NCBI RefSeq assembly: GCF_963676485.1
Contig: NZ_OY781114.1
Location: forward strand, 2,136,501-2,200,500
Direction of reading: 5' to 3'
Length of the DNA: 64,000 nucleotides
DNA from: an uncultured Cohaesibacter sp.
Lineage (GTDB): Bacteria > Pseudomonadota > Alphaproteobacteria > Rhizobiales > Cohaesibacteraceae
Part shown: positions 1 through 9,159 of the stretch, in pieces
Numbering within the stretch: position 1 is the first letter of the stretch
Layout: the number at the start of each line of letters is the position of its first letter
Position numbers and translations under genes: made by a program
Notes under the pieces: model-generated
Seen by the model: only the letters and a program-made list of their open reading frames with translations
What the model was told of the DNA's origin: nothing
Databases searched by the model: none

Positions 1-796
1 GCAGACCGGAGATATAGAATTCGCCTTCCGGGCGAATATAGACGCCGGAAGTGTCTGCGATCAGCGGCATATTCGGATGCGGCTTCTTGTTGTCAATGAC
101 AAAGACGGTGCGTTTGCGCGGCTCGACCGGCAACGCGATATCTAGCATGGAAGAGACGTGACCGGCGGCGGCACCGGCGCAGTTGACGGCAGCGCCGCAG
201 GCGATGGTTTCGCCCGACTTGAGTTTGACTGCTGTTACCTTGTCGGCGCTTTTTTCCATGCCGACGACCTCGTCCTTGATGAATTCGGCTCCGGCTGCAA
301 TGGCACCCTTGCGCACCAGATCAAGGAACATGTGGGCGTCGAACCAGCCTTCGCCCCTGGCGCCATAGGTTCCGGCGGCGAGATCCTCGACATTGAGCCA
401 TGGGAACTTGTCTGCCATTTGAGCCGGGGTCATCCATTCAATGGGCGCGCCATTTTCAATTTGAATGCGATGGTTGTTTTCCAGAATAGGCAGGCCTTCT
501 TCGCTGGCGAGCAGAAGATAGCCGCCTTCATGATAGGCAATGTCAGCGTCTGGTCCGAAGCGGTCCTTCAATTCGTCAAAGAATTTAAGGCCGAATTTGG
601 AAAGGGCGATATTTTCCGGAGTGGAGAATTGCTGGCGGATCGAAGCCGCCGAAAGTGTGGTTGAGCTGTTGGCATAGGTGGGGTCTTTTTCGATCACAAT
701 GACAGAGCCTTCGAAGCCGAGATCCTTTTTCAGGAAATAGGCCACAGAAGCTCCCATGATTGCGCCACCAATAATGACGAGATCTGCCTGTTTCAT
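1..796 (-). CDS. FAD-dependent oxidoreductase (DAO family), 3' end cut by window edge
   Basis: The minus strand from the ATG at 794-796 reads open to the window edge, giving about 265 residues. The N-terminus has a dinucleotide-binding motif, VIIGGAIMGAS, at about residues 8-18. It is followed by an acidic residue in VIEKD, as expected at the end of the second strand of an FAD Rossmann fold. The layout fits the glycine/D-amino-acid oxidase or sarcosine/dimethylglycine dehydrogenase-like (DAO) family, which oxidises secondary or primary amines. The C-terminal part is missing, so the substrate cannot be assigned. It is divergent from the downstream lyase gene, with about 130 bp between them. 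Confidence 0.8.
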   Translation of the reverse strand, partial: MKQADLVIIGGAIMGASVAYFLKKDLGFEGSVIVIEKDPTYANSSTTLSAASIRQQFSTPENIALSKFGLKFFDELKDRFGPDADIAYHEGGYLLLASEEGLPILENNHRIQIENGAPIEWMTPAQMADKFPWLNVEDLAAGTYGARGEGWFDAHMFLDLVRKGAIAAGAEFIKDEVVGMEKSADKVTAVKLKSGETIACGAAVNCAGAAAGHVSSMLDIALPVEPRKRTVFVIDNKKPHPNMPLIADTSGVYIRPEGEFYISGL

Positions 797-927
797 TTGC
801 TGTTCCGCTTTTCTTCTAGTCTTCCTTTAGGTGGAAGGTTGGCCTAAGGAAGGGGATGGCTAGGTGCGCGTTTGTGTTTTAAGTTGTCGCGCGCCAGCAT
901 ATTGCCTCAAAGATTGGAGAAATTTCA

Positions 928-1815
928 ATGTCTTTCAGCCCGCGCCGAACAGCCCTGTACATGCCCGGATCGAATGCCCGTGCTCTTGAAAAAGCCCGCA
1001 GCCTTGATGTGGATGTGCTGCTGCTGGATCTGGAAGATGCGGTCGCCATCGATATGAAGGAAGTGGCCCGCAAACAGGTGTGTGAAGCAGTCAAGGCGGG
1101 GGGCTTCGGGCACCGCGAAGTGGTGATCCGTATCAATGGTCTGGAAACCCAGTGGGGGGCGGATGATCTGGCCGCTGTGATCGAGGCAAAGCCGGATGCG
1201 ATCCTTGTGCCCAAGGTCAATTGTGCTGAAGATGTCTATATGGTGGGGCGCAAGATGAATGATGCCGGCGCCGAACAGGAGATCAAGATCTGGGCCATGA
1301 TGGAAACGCCGCAGGGGATGCTGCGGGCGTTGGAAATTGCCGAGGCAACGAAGGAGTATCATGGCCGTCGCCTGAACTGTTTTGTTTTGGGAACCAATGA
1401 CTTGGTGAAGGAAACCCGCGTTGCCATGGTGCCCGGACGAGCCCCGGTCTATGGTTGGCTGATGAATTGTCAGGCCGCAGCCAGAAGCTTTGATCTGGAT
1501 ATCATCGACGGGGTGTTCAACAATTTCAACGATACGGACGGCTTCGTTGCCGAGTGTGAACAGGGCAAGGAAATGGGCATGGATGGCAAGACGCTGATCC
1601 ATCCCAAGCAGATCGCTGATTGCAACCGCATTTTCTCGCCGGACGCCGACGCCGTGGCATGGGCGCGCAAGGTGATCGAGGCTTTCGATGCGCCGGAGAA
1701 TCAGTCAAAGAATGTCATGACGATTGACGGCAAAATGGTCGAGAGACTGCATGCGGAAATGGCGCGCCGTCTGGTGGATATTGCCGAAGCCATTGCGGCG
1801 CGGGATGAGGAATAG
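928..1815 (+). CDS. HpcH/HpaI-family CoA-ester lyase (CitE/malyl-CoA lyase or malyl-CoA thioesterase type)
   Basis: 295 residues of the CitE/HpcH TIM-barrel family. Visible motifs are YMPGSN at 11-16, DLEDAV at 34-39, RINGLET at 68-74, METPQG at 125-130 and GTNDL at 155-159. E126 and D158 are the likely Mg2+ ligands. The family cleaves or hydrolyses malyl-CoA, beta-methylmalyl-CoA or citramalyl-CoA. The N-terminus, with a short lead into YMPGS, looks closer to the Mcl2 (malyl-CoA thioesterase) or CitE-like branch than to Mcl1, but this is an impression. The mesaconyl-CoA hydratase gene 1.9 kb downstream supports a role in glyoxylate/C4-C5 acyl-CoA chemistry such as the ethylmalonyl-CoA pathway. 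The next gene starts 2 bp after its stop. Confidence 0.85.
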   Translation: MSFSPRRTALYMPGSNARALEKARSLDVDVLLLDLEDAVAIDMKEVARKQVCEAVKAGGFGHREVVIRINGLETQWGADDLAAVIEAKPDAILVPKVNCAEDVYMVGRKMNDAGAEQEIKIWAMMETPQGMLRALEIAEATKEYHGRRLNCFVLGTNDLVKETRVAMVPGRAPVYGWLMNCQAAARSFDLDIIDGVFNNFNDTDGFVAECEQGKEMGMDGKTLIHPKQIADCNRIFSPDADAVAWARKVIEAFDAPENQSKNVMTIDGKMVERLHAEMARRLVDIAEAIAARDEE

Positions 1816-1817
1816 TC

Positions 1818-2036
1818 ATGAACGAAAAACAAAGAGTATACCGGTTTCTCACAGGCGTGGATGATGCCAACTTCTGTCACCGGGTTACAGAGGCGCTCTC
1901 CAAGGGCTGGGAGCTGCATGGCTCCCCCAGCTATGCCTATGATGCCGAGGCACGGGTGATGAAATGTGGGCAGGCGGTGACCAAGCTGGTCGAACCGTTT
2001 GACTATAGCCGGGACGTGGTTCTGGGCGCGCTGTAA
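1818..2036 (+). CDS. DUF1737 small protein
   Basis: 72 residues, starting 2 bp after the stop of the CoA-ester lyase, so almost certainly co-transcribed and perhaps translationally coupled. The central GWELHGSPSYAYD segment is typical of DUF1737, a small domain of unknown function. There is no signal peptide or membrane segment. The tight link to the lyase may mean an accessory role, but nothing in the sequence shows it. Confidence 0.75.
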   Translation: MNEKQRVYRFLTGVDDANFCHRVTEALSKGWELHGSPSYAYDAEARVMKCGQAVTKLVEPFDYSRDVVLGAL

Positions 2037-2091
2037 TCAGGTCGCGTTTGATTGATAGTCTTCTGGTCAAAGAGCCAAGGGAACAGCCTCA

Positions 2092-2625
2092 TTATTGAGG
2101 CTGTATCTTTTTGCGCATTGTATAATCCGTGATTTCAAAGCCGAGGGATTGATAAAGGGCAAAGGCTCTCTCGTTGAAGGCAAAAACATGCAAGCCGATG
2201 GACGCAAGCCCCATCTTTGCGACTTCCGCTTCCAAAGCCTTCATGGCAGCGCGGCCATATCCCTTGCCGCGTTCTGCATCATCAATCTCGATATCATAGA
2301 TGAAGGCGCTTTTCTGATTGAATTGGGTTTGTACGGCAATCCAGATTGCGCCGATGCTTGCGCCTTTTTCATCTTTGATCTTGAAAAGATGGTTGTCCTT
2401 GGTTTGCAAACCGTCCGCAAGGGCGCTTTGCATACTGGATTGCGCAAAGGCGCGGGCTGCCTCCAGTGTGCAGCCAAAGCTCTTCTGCTTGTCCTTGGCA
2501 TATTCTTCCGTGCAATGATCAAACCAGCTTTGGAAATCGGCCTTGGCAAAGGGGACAAGGGTTACGGATGGCTTTGCGGCGGCATCGGGTGCCATCGGCT
2601 CTGTCGGTGTCTCGGAGTGGGTCAT
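2092..2625 (-). CDS. GNAT family N-acetyltransferase
   Basis: About 177 residues from the ATG at 2623-2625. Longer in-frame starts exist (ATG at 2658, TTG at 2700), and none has a convincing ribosome binding site, so the start is uncertain. The acetyl-CoA binding region is clear: DIEIDDAERGKGYGRAAMKALE carries the R/Q-x-x-G-x-G/A loop (RGKGYG). It is followed by the family's usual C-terminal pattern HVFAFNERAFALYQSLGF. The substrate is unknown. The gene sits alone between plus-strand operons and is convergent with the lyase/DUF1737 pair. Confidence 0.85.
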   Translation of the reverse strand: MTHSETPTEPMAPDAAAKPSVTLVPFAKADFQSWFDHCTEEYAKDKQKSFGCTLEAARAFAQSSMQSALADGLQTKDNHLFKIKDEKGASIGAIWIAVQTQFNQKSAFIYDIEIDDAERGKGYGRAAMKALEAEVAKMGLASIGLHVFAFNERAFALYQSLGFEITDYTMRKKIQPQ

Positions 2626-2814
2626 GTTGGGTCTCTGATTCGTTCGGTTTTGCTGCATAGTAGGAAATACGAAGATCGATTGATATGGCAGCAGCGGCAA
2701 AGGGCGCGGTTTCTCCGGTCTTGATTCAGAAAAGTTGAGTTAAAAACTCTTGAATTCTCTCATTTGCTTCCGATATGGTTCAGATATTTCAAAAACAGAT
2801 TGAGTGATGACAGT

Positions 2815-3597
2815 ATGACTTCAGAAAACAGCAATGCCCCGACCCTTGAGCGCGTGCACCACGAGTTGAAAAGGCGGGATCTGGAAGTAAAGAGTGTTGA
2901 GCGACTGACGCCCTCAATGATCCGGGTTATTCTGATCGGCGAAGACTTGGCGGACTTTACCAGTCTGGCGGCCGATGATCACATGAAGCTGTTTGTGCCG
3001 GATGCCAGCGGCATGATGGTGATGCGCGATTATACGCCGCGGGCCTATGACAATGATGCGCGGACATTGATGGTCGATTTTGCTGTGCATGACGCCGGAC
3101 CGGCGACGGCCTGGGCTCTGTCTGCAAAGCCGGGAGATCGTCTGCAGGTCGGTGGCCCGCGCGGGTCCGCTGTCCTCAAGGGGGATATTGCACGCTATGT
3201 GCTGATTGCGGATGAAACGGGCTTGCCTGCGCTGGGGCGCTGGGTGGAAGAGTTGGGCGCAGATGTTGAGGTAGAAGCTTTTGCAGCCGTTCCCGGTGCT
3301 GCGGATGAACAGGATTTCCAGAGCGATGCCAAGCTGACGATGCATTGGATTCATCGCTCCGATAAAGAGGCTGCCCGCCCCGAACCGTTCCTCAATGCTG
3401 TTAAAACCGTTTCCTGTGGTGAGGGGACTTATATATGGATTGCGGCTGAAGCGCGTGTTGCCAAGGCGATTCGAAGCTTCTTCCTTGAAGAGCGGAAGCA
3501 TCCGTTGCAATGGATGAAAGCTGCAGGATATTGGGTGCATGGTCAGGCGGACAGTTCTGAGAAATCCATCGGAGGTTCCTCGGCCAAACCTGCCTGA
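2815..3597 (+). CDS. Siderophore-interacting protein (FAD/NAD(P)H ferric-siderophore reductase family)
   Basis: 260 residues from ATG 2815; an upstream in-frame TTG at 2764 is less likely. The N-terminal half is an FAD-binding barrel with RDYTPRAY at 71-78, the FAD-contacting R-x-Y-T motif. VHDAGPATAWA follows at 91-101 and GGPRGS at 113-118. The C-terminal half is the NAD(P)H domain, beginning with ADETGLPAL at 132-140, the usual signature of the SIP family. Such proteins reduce ferric siderophores in the cytoplasm to release iron. No siderophore transport or biosynthesis genes lie nearby, so its specific substrate is not shown. Confidence 0.85.
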   Translation: MTSENSNAPTLERVHHELKRRDLEVKSVERLTPSMIRVILIGEDLADFTSLAADDHMKLFVPDASGMMVMRDYTPRAYDNDARTLMVDFAVHDAGPATAWALSAKPGDRLQVGGPRGSAVLKGDIARYVLIADETGLPALGRWVEELGADVEVEAFAAVPGAADEQDFQSDAKLTMHWIHRSDKEAARPEPFLNAVKTVSCGEGTYIWIAAEARVAKAIRSFFLEERKHPLQWMKAAGYWVHGQADSSEKSIGGSSAKPA

Positions 3598-3626
3598 ACT
3601 ATTCGCTTGTTGATGAGTGGATGCAT

Positions 3627-3656
3627 AAGGGGTGCCGGAGGCGGTATCCCTTTTTG
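3627..3656 (+). terminator. Intrinsic terminator after the siderophore-interacting gene
   Basis: An 11-bp stem (3627-3637 with 3642-3652, GU pairs allowed) closes a 4-nt loop and is followed by TTTTTG. It lies 30 bp after the stop codon at 3597. Confidence 0.75.
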
Positions 3657-3755
3657 TTTATTCGCCTTTCCTCCAAATGACAGCTTTGTTGCGGTGCAAT
3701 ATATTGCCTGCACAGTCTGCCGCTCTGCTGGGGTGGTGTGTAAGGGGAGGGGACG

Positions 3756-4805
3756 ATGAGCAAGACCAATTCTGGCAACTTTTTTGAAGATTTTTCAGTC
3801 GGTCAAGTTATCCGGCATGCAACGCCGCGCACGGTGACCGAGGGCGATGCCTCGCTTTATACCGCGCTCTACGGTTCTCGTTTTGCGGTGCAGAGTTCAG
3901 ACGCCTTTGCGCAGTCCATCGGCTATGAAACAGCGCCTCTGGACGATTTGTTGGTCTTTCACATTGTCTTTGGCAAAACCGTACCGGACATTTCTCTGAA
4001 TGCGGTGGCCAATCTGGGCTATGCAGGCTGCCGGTTTCTTGTGCCGGTGTTTCCCGGAGACAGCCTGACGGCGACCTCCGAGGTGATTGGCCTGAAGGAA
4101 AATTCAAACGGCAAGACCGGCGTCGTCTATGTGCGCTCCTTCGGGGTCAATCAGCATGGTGACACTGTGCTGGACTATGTCCGCTGGGTCATGGTGCGCA
4201 AGAAAGACCCATCCACGCCAACCGGCCATGACATGGTGCCTTCGCTGCCTGCTGCGCTGGCCCCCGACGCATTGGGGGATGCTGTCCCCATTCTCGATGT
4301 GGAGGGGTTCGATACCGACCTGTCCGGTGCTCTTTACAAGTGGGGGGACTATGAGGTGGGCGAAAAAATCGATCATGTGGATGGCATGACTGTCGAGGAA
4401 GCCGAGCATCAGATGGCGACGCGCCTTTATCAGAATACGGCCAAGGTGCATTTCAACCAGTTTACAGAAGGCAAGGGGCGATTCGGGCGCAGACTCATTT
4501 ATGGTGGGCACGTCATTTCGCTCGCCCGTGCTTTGTCTTTCAATGGTTTCTCCAATGCTTTCCATGTTGCTGCGATCAATGGCGGTCGTCATGTCGCGCC
4601 TTTATTTGCGGGAGAAACCGTATTTGCCTGGTCGGAGATTGTTGATAAGGCCGAGCTGCCCGCGCGCGATGATGTGGGCGCATTGAGGGTGCGTCTTTAT
4701 GCAACAAAAGATGCGCCATGCAGTGCCTATCCGGGGGAATTTGAGGCCGGTTATGAACCATCTGTTATCCTGGACATGGATCTGTGGTTGGTGCTTCCGC
4801 GCTGA
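3756..4805 (+). CDS. mch: Mesaconyl-CoA hydratase (MaoC-type double hotdog)
   Basis: 349 residues, the length of mesaconyl-CoA hydratase (beta-methylmalyl-CoA dehydratase), which interconverts mesaconyl-CoA and beta-methylmalyl-CoA in the ethylmalonyl-CoA pathway. Two MaoC-like hotdog halves are visible. The N-terminal one starts at FFEDFSVGQVIRH with TVTEGDASLYTALYG. The C-terminal one starts at about residue 195 (YEVGEKIDHVDG) and contains the HQMATRLYQNTAKVH and LIYGGHVISLARAL segments. The ATG at 3756 follows GGGGAGGGG. It shares the region with a CitE-type lyase and sdhCDAB, an arrangement seen in other Hyphomicrobiales. Confidence 0.85.
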   Translation: MSKTNSGNFFEDFSVGQVIRHATPRTVTEGDASLYTALYGSRFAVQSSDAFAQSIGYETAPLDDLLVFHIVFGKTVPDISLNAVANLGYAGCRFLVPVFPGDSLTATSEVIGLKENSNGKTGVVYVRSFGVNQHGDTVLDYVRWVMVRKKDPSTPTGHDMVPSLPAALAPDALGDAVPILDVEGFDTDLSGALYKWGDYEVGEKIDHVDGMTVEEAEHQMATRLYQNTAKVHFNQFTEGKGRFGRRLIYGGHVISLARALSFNGFSNAFHVAAINGGRHVAPLFAGETVFAWSEIVDKAELPARDDVGALRVRLYATKDAPCSAYPGEFEAGYEPSVILDMDLWLVLPR

Positions 4806-5254
4806 ACATGATACAAGAATGCGAGCCGGTTTGGTTCGGCGTGCCCTTATGAGCAGCCTGTCCACCGGAATCAAGAGGAGGGAAAGACGCTGGGATTCTG
4901 CCTTGAGAGTGCTCTTGGATGTGTCTTGATGTGTCTTTTTATAAATGTCTTGTGGCTAGTGAGCCAAAAGTCGGGAGGATTTGCGAAATATCATATATCA
5001 TCCCCATTATTGCAATTAAGTTTCGTCACGTCCGCTAAGATACTGCTTACTTGATCTTAATCTTGATCGAGATAATGGCATTCTTGTTCAAATGTGATGC
5101 TGTCCGTTAGGCGTAGTTTGGACAAAATTCATCGAATTAGCGGGTTGGTCGCTTTGACCAGATCCAGAAATCTCGCTATGACAACAGACATGCAGACCAA
5201 AACCTGGTTATTTTTTACGTAATACGTAAGTGTCAGCTGTCGAGGACCGAAAAT
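4806..5254. other. 449-bp gap between mch and sdhC: probable sdh promoter and leader
   Basis: No convincing gene is visible. The middle (about 4930-5110) is AT-rich. The only clear structure is the palindrome at 5215-5229, 25 bp before sdhC. No clear -35/-10 pair was found by eye. Confidence 0.5.
5215..5229. promoter_or_regulatory. Palindrome TTACGTA-A-TACGTAA upstream of sdhC
   Basis: A perfect 7-bp inverted repeat with a single central base lies 25 bp before the sdhC ATG, preceded by a run of T. Its TTACGT core recurs in the paired sites before mdh. It is a plausible operator for sdh; the protein that binds it is unknown. Confidence 0.5.
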
Positions 5255-5659
5255 ATGACAGACGTCGACCTGAAGGGTAAACGCCCTACATCTCCCCATG
5301 TCCAAAACTCTGCCTACAAGATCACCCTGTCGATGGCGACTTCCATTAGCCATCGTGTAACCGGGGTTGGTGCTTATGTCGGCATGTTCTTTTTGGCGTA
5401 TTGGCTGATTGCTCTGGCAATCGGGCCTGAAGCTTTTGAAACCGCGCAGACCCTCTGGGGCTCCATTCTGGGGCGCTTTGTGTTGTTCTGCCTAACCTGG
5501 TCACTCATGCATCACATGCTTGGTGGTATTCGTCACTTCCTGTGGGATATCCCTGTGATGATGGAGAAGCCCCAGATTGAATTCCTTTATCGCGCAACCA
5601 TCCTGGGCGGCTTTCTTCTGACTGTCGTTATCTGGATCATCGGTTACGCCGTAATGTGA
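5255..5659 (+). CDS. sdhC: Succinate dehydrogenase cytochrome b556 subunit
   Basis: 134 residues with three membrane helices, one of the two anchor subunits of complex II. The signature SHRVTG at 32-37 and the H-rich segment LMHHMLGGIRHFLWD (about 84-98) are present, and the latter should include a haem b ligand. First gene of sdhCDAB; sdhD follows after 16 bp. Succinate oxidation feeds electrons to ubiquinone in the inner membrane. Confidence 0.95.
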   Translation: MTDVDLKGKRPTSPHVQNSAYKITLSMATSISHRVTGVGAYVGMFFLAYWLIALAIGPEAFETAQTLWGSILGRFVLFCLTWSLMHHMLGGIRHFLWDIPVMMEKPQIEFLYRATILGGFLLTVVIWIIGYAVM

Positions 5660-5675
5660 GGACGGGGAGAGAAAA

Positions 5676-6050
5676 ATGAAAACATCTACCAAAATCATTC
5701 GTGGCCTTGGTGAAACCCATCACGGCACGGAACATCACTGGATGATGCGCCTTACGGCTCTTGCTCTGGTTTTCCTCACCATCGGTTTCGTTATTTTTGT
5801 AATGGCCGCTGCTGGATCTGACTATGAGCAGGCCAAAGCGCTTGTGGGTCATCCGATTGTCGCGATTTTCCTTTTGTTGGTTATCGCCGTTTCCGGATAT
5901 CACGCCTATCTGGGCGCGATCACCATTCCGGAAGACTATTTCCAGAATCAACTTTATCGCACGCTGTCCAAGATTCTGAACAGCTTCGCGGCTATCGTCG
6001 TCTGTGCCGCCCTTTTCTTCGCGGTGCTTAAAGTGGCATTTGGAGGGTAA
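5676..6050 (+). CDS. sdhD: Succinate dehydrogenase hydrophobic membrane anchor subunit
   Basis: 124 residues with three predicted membrane helices, at about 24-47, 57-80 and 100-121. HHWMMRLTAL near residue 20 and GYHAYLG near residue 74 match the conserved W..xR.TA and haem-histidine regions of SdhD. The start follows a GGGGAGAG ribosome binding site. It pairs with SdhC to bind haem b and ubiquinone. sdhA begins 6 bp after its stop. Confidence 0.93.
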   Translation: MKTSTKIIRGLGETHHGTEHHWMMRLTALALVFLTIGFVIFVMAAAGSDYEQAKALVGHPIVAIFLLLVIAVSGYHAYLGAITIPEDYFQNQLYRTLSKILNSFAAIVVCAALFFAVLKVAFGG

Positions 6051-6056
6051 GATCAG

Positions 6057-7904
6057 ATGGCCAATACTTACAATATCAATGGTCGTGCCTACGAAGTTCA
6101 CGACCACTATCATGACGTTGTTGTTTTGGGGGCTGGCGGCGCTGGTCTGCGCGCAACTCTCGGCATGGCCGAGCAGGGTCTGCGCACAGCTTGTGTGACC
6201 AAGGTTTTCCCAACCCGTTCGCATACAGTTGCCGCACAGGGCGGTATCGCAGCCTCTCTTGAGAATATGGGGCCTGACAGCTGGCAGTGGCATATGTATG
6301 ACACCGTCAAGGGCTCTGACTGGCTCGGTGATACCGATGCCATGGAATATCTTGCGCGTGAAGCTCCGGCTGCGGTTTACGAACTGGAGCATTATGGCGT
6401 TCCGTTCTCGCGTACCGAAGAAGGCAAGATCTATCAGCGTCCGTTCGGTGGCCACATGCAGAACTATGGTGAAGGGCCTGCTGTGCAGCGCACCTGCGCT
6501 GCTGCTGACCGTACCGGTCACGCGATCCTGCATACGCTCTATGGTCAGTCCATCCGCAACAAGGCTGAGTTCTATATCGAATATTTCGGTCTTGACCTGC
6601 TGATGAACGAAGATGGTACCTGTGAAGGTCTGGTTGCCTGGAATCTTGACGACGGCACCATCCATCGCTTCAACGCCAAAATGGTTGTTCTGGCAACGGG
6701 TGGCTATGGTCGTTGCTACTTCTCTGCAACCTCTGCCCACACCATTACCGGTGACGGCAACGCCATGATCGCCCGTGCAGGCCTGCCGCTACAGGATATG
6801 GAATTCGTTCAGTTCCATCCGACCGGCATTTATGGCGCTGGCTGCCTGATCACCGAAGGTGTTCGTGGTGAAGGTGGCTATCTGGTGAACTCCGAAGGCG
6901 AGCGCTTCATGGAACGCTATGCTCCGAGCGCCAAGGACCTGGCGTCCCGTGACGTGGTGTCCCGCTGCATGACCATTGAAATTCGCGAAGGTCGTGGTGT
7001 TGGCCCGAACAAGGATCATATCTTCCTGCATCTTGATCACCTTGATCCGGACATGTTGGCAGAGCGTCTGCCGGGTATTTCCGAATCAGCTGAAATCTTT
7101 GCCGGTGTTGACGTGACCAAGGAACCTATTCCGGTTCTGCCGACCGTTCACTACAATATGGGCGGCATTCCGACCAACTATTGGGGTGAAGTGCTCAACC
7201 CGACCAAAGATGATCCGAACGCAGTTGCTCCGGGTCTTATGGCCGTTGGTGAAGCCGCCTGTGCTTCGGTTCATGGTGCCAACCGCCTCGGTTCCAACTC
7301 GCTCATCGACCTTGTGGTCTTTGGCCGTGCTGCTGCCATCAAGGCTGGCAAGGTTATTGACCGTGAAGCGCCGATGCCAACGCCGAATCAGGCTTGCTTC
7401 GACAAGATCATGGCCAACTTCGACATGGTCCGTCATGCAAATGGTTCTCAGACCACTGCTCAGTTGCGTCTGAAGATGCAGAAGAGCATGCAGAACAATG
7501 CTGCGGTCTTCCGTACTCAGGAAACGCTGGAGCAGGGCTGCAAGGAAATGGCAGCTCTTTGGGGCGAGATGAGTGAAATGAAAGTGACCGACCGGTCGCT
7601 GATCTGGAACTCCGATCTCATGGAATCCCTTGAGCTTCAGAATCTGATGATCAACGCCCTTCCAACGGTTGTTGGCGCTGAAGCCCGTAAGGAAAGCCGC
7701 GGTGCACACGCTCGTGAAGACTATAAAGATGGTCCTCTGGGTGGTCGTGACGACGAAAACTGGCGTAAGCATACGCTGGCATGGATAGCTGAAAATGGCG
7801 ATGTCAAACTTGACTATCGTCCGGTTATTCTCGATCCGCTCACTTCTCAGGAAGAAGGTGGTATCGACCTTGCCAAGATCGCGCCGAAAGCTCGCGTCTA
7901 CTAA
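6057..7904 (+). CDS. sdhA: Succinate dehydrogenase flavoprotein subunit
   Basis: 615 residues, full length for SdhA. The FAD-binding GAGGAG is at 25-30, and the histidine that carries the covalent FAD is H56 in [10 protein letters not shown]. The substrate-binding region [15 protein letters not shown] and the C-terminal [11 protein letters not shown] motif are present. It oxidises succinate to fumarate on the cytoplasmic face. It lies 6 bp after sdhD, while sdhB follows after a longer 103-bp gap. Confidence 0.97.
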   Translation: MANTYNINGRAYEVHDHYHDVVVLGAGGAGLRATLGMAEQGLRTACVTKVFPTRSHTVAAQGGIAASLENMGPDSWQWHMYDTVKGSDWLGDTDAMEYLAREAPAAVYELEHYGVPFSRTEEGKIYQRPFGGHMQNYGEGPAVQRTCAAADRTGHAILHTLYGQSIRNKAEFYIEYFGLDLLMNEDGTCEGLVAWNLDDGTIHRFNAKMVVLATGGYGRCYFSATSAHTITGDGNAMIARAGLPLQDMEFVQFHPTGIYGAGCLITEGVRGEGGYLVNSEGERFMERYAPSAKDLASRDVVSRCMTIEIREGRGVGPNKDHIFLHLDHLDPDMLAERLPGISESAEIFAGVDVTKEPIPVLPTVHYNMGGIPTNYWGEVLNPTKDDPNAVAPGLMAVGEAACASVHGANRLGSNSLIDLVVFGRAAAIKAGKVIDREAPMPTPNQACFDKIMANFDMVRHANGSQTTAQLRLKMQKSMQNNAAVFRTQETLEQGCKEMAALWGEMSEMKVTDRSLIWNSDLMESLELQNLMINALPTVVGAEARKESRGAHAREDYKDGPLGGRDDENWRKHTLAWIAENGDVKLDYRPVILDPLTSQEEGGIDLAKIAPKARVY

Positions 7905-8007
7905 TGTCTTTCAAGTCGGGCAGCATGACGTTGCCCGGCCTTTTCGAAATTAAAGCCCGAGCTCGCCTTGATGCGATAAGGGCGCGACCCGAATACGGAG
8001 CGAAAAG
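7905..8007. other. sdhA-sdhB spacer
   Basis: A 103-bp gap inside the sdh operon, longer than the other spacers in it. It contains only the sdhB ribosome binding site (GGAG near 7998). No terminator-like hairpin was found. Confidence 0.4.
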
Positions 8008-8790
8008 ATGGTTGAACTTGCGCTGCCGAAAAATTCACGGATTAAAGAAGGCAAGACTTGGCCAAAGCCTGAAGGTGCGACCAACTTGACCGAATTCCGC
8101 GTTTATCGTTGGAATCCTGATGACGGCAAAAACCCCCAGATCGACACTTATTATGTTGATCGTGACGACTGTGGTCCAATGGTTCTCGATGGGCTGCTCT
8201 ACATTAAAGACAATATCGATGCGACACTGACGTTGCGCCGTTCTTGCCGTGAAGGCATCTGCGGTTCCTGCGCCATGAACATCGACGGGGCAAACAATCT
8301 CGCCTGTACCTTTGGTATGGACGAATGCAAGTCCAAGTCTGTGAATGTGTATCCGCTGCCGCATATGAAAGTGGTCAAGGACCTTGTTCCCGACCTCAAT
8401 AATTTCTATGCCCAGCATGCGTCTATTGAGCCTTATCTGAAAACCGATACTCCGGCTCCGGACACTGAATGGCTGCAGTCTCATGAAGATCGTCAGAAGC
8501 TTGACGGCCTTTATGAATGTATCCTTTGTGCCTGCTGCTCGACCTCCTGCCCATCCTACTGGTGGAATGGTGATCGTTACATCGGCCCATCGGCTCTTCT
8601 GCAGGCTTATCGCTGGATCATTGATAGCCGTGACGAATATACCGGCGAACGTCTGGATCAGCTTGATCATGCCTTCGGTGCCTATCGTTGTCACACGATC
8701 ATGAACTGCACCAAGGTTTGCCCGAAAGGCCTGAACCCGGCCAAGGCAATCGCCGAAATCAAGCGTATGCTGCTTGAGCGTGCTGTTTAG
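8008..8790 (+). CDS. sdhB: Succinate dehydrogenase iron-sulfur subunit
   Basis: 260 residues. The N-terminal ferredoxin-like domain carries the 2Fe-2S cysteines C80, C85, C88 and C100. The C-terminal domain carries C171, C174, C177 and C181 in [11 protein letters not shown], then C228, C234 and C238 (NCTKVCPKG), for the 4Fe-4S and 3Fe-4S clusters. The start is fixed by a GGAG seven bases before ATG 8008. It wires the flavin of SdhA to quinone at SdhCD. Confidence 0.97.
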   Translation: MVELALPKNSRIKEGKTWPKPEGATNLTEFRVYRWNPDDGKNPQIDTYYVDRDDCGPMVLDGLLYIKDNIDATLTLRRSCREGICGSCAMNIDGANNLACTFGMDECKSKSVNVYPLPHMKVVKDLVPDLNNFYAQHASIEPYLKTDTPAPDTEWLQSHEDRQKLDGLYECILCACCSTSCPSYWWNGDRYIGPSALLQAYRWIIDSRDEYTGERLDQLDHAFGAYRCHTIMNCTKVCPKGLNPAKAIAEIKRMLLERAV

Positions 8791-8836
8791 TATCGTTCGC
8801 GATTTCTGGCTTTGAGCCAGAAGCAATGTGAATCAG

Positions 8837-8879
8837 AACCGCCCTCCAGAGTGATCTGGTGGGCGGTTTTCTATTTTTT
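8837..8879 (+). terminator. Intrinsic terminator of the sdh operon
   Basis: AACCGCCC (8837-8844) pairs with GGGCGGTT (8861-8868), with an inner CCAGA/TCTGG stem, and is followed by TTCTATTTTTT. It lies 47 bp after the sdhB stop. Confidence 0.9.
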
Positions 8880-9159
8880 GGTCCGAATGATTTTGAGCAA
8901 AAATGTCCAGTTGTGGATGACCTTGAATGTGGCGACAATGCGGGATTATTGTTTTTAGTTTGTTGAAATATATGAGAAAATCGTAATCTTGACATGCAAC
9001 CTGACAATGGCCATCTAAGAGCTGACATTATCAATCAAACAGAATTCCTGATTTCCGGCTTGCTTCGGGGGAGTGAATGACAATTTTGCGGAATTGTCAC
9101 GGAGTTGTCGGAAAGATTGTTTAGTTGGCAGCCTGTGCGTTGGCAGAACGGAGGGTTTC
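8880..9159. other. Non-coding stretch before the LMW-phosphatase-like gene
   Basis: About 280 bp without a convincing gene. It is AT-rich at 8940-8990 and contains TTGACA at 8989-8994 as a possible -35 box, but no good -10 at the right spacing. A GGAGG ribosome binding site ends it. Confidence 0.35.

Noticed and set aside
5637-6740. 367-codon minus-strand frame over sdhC-sdhD-sdhA
   Set aside because: It is antisense to three well-supported sdh genes and has no domain or ribosome binding site.
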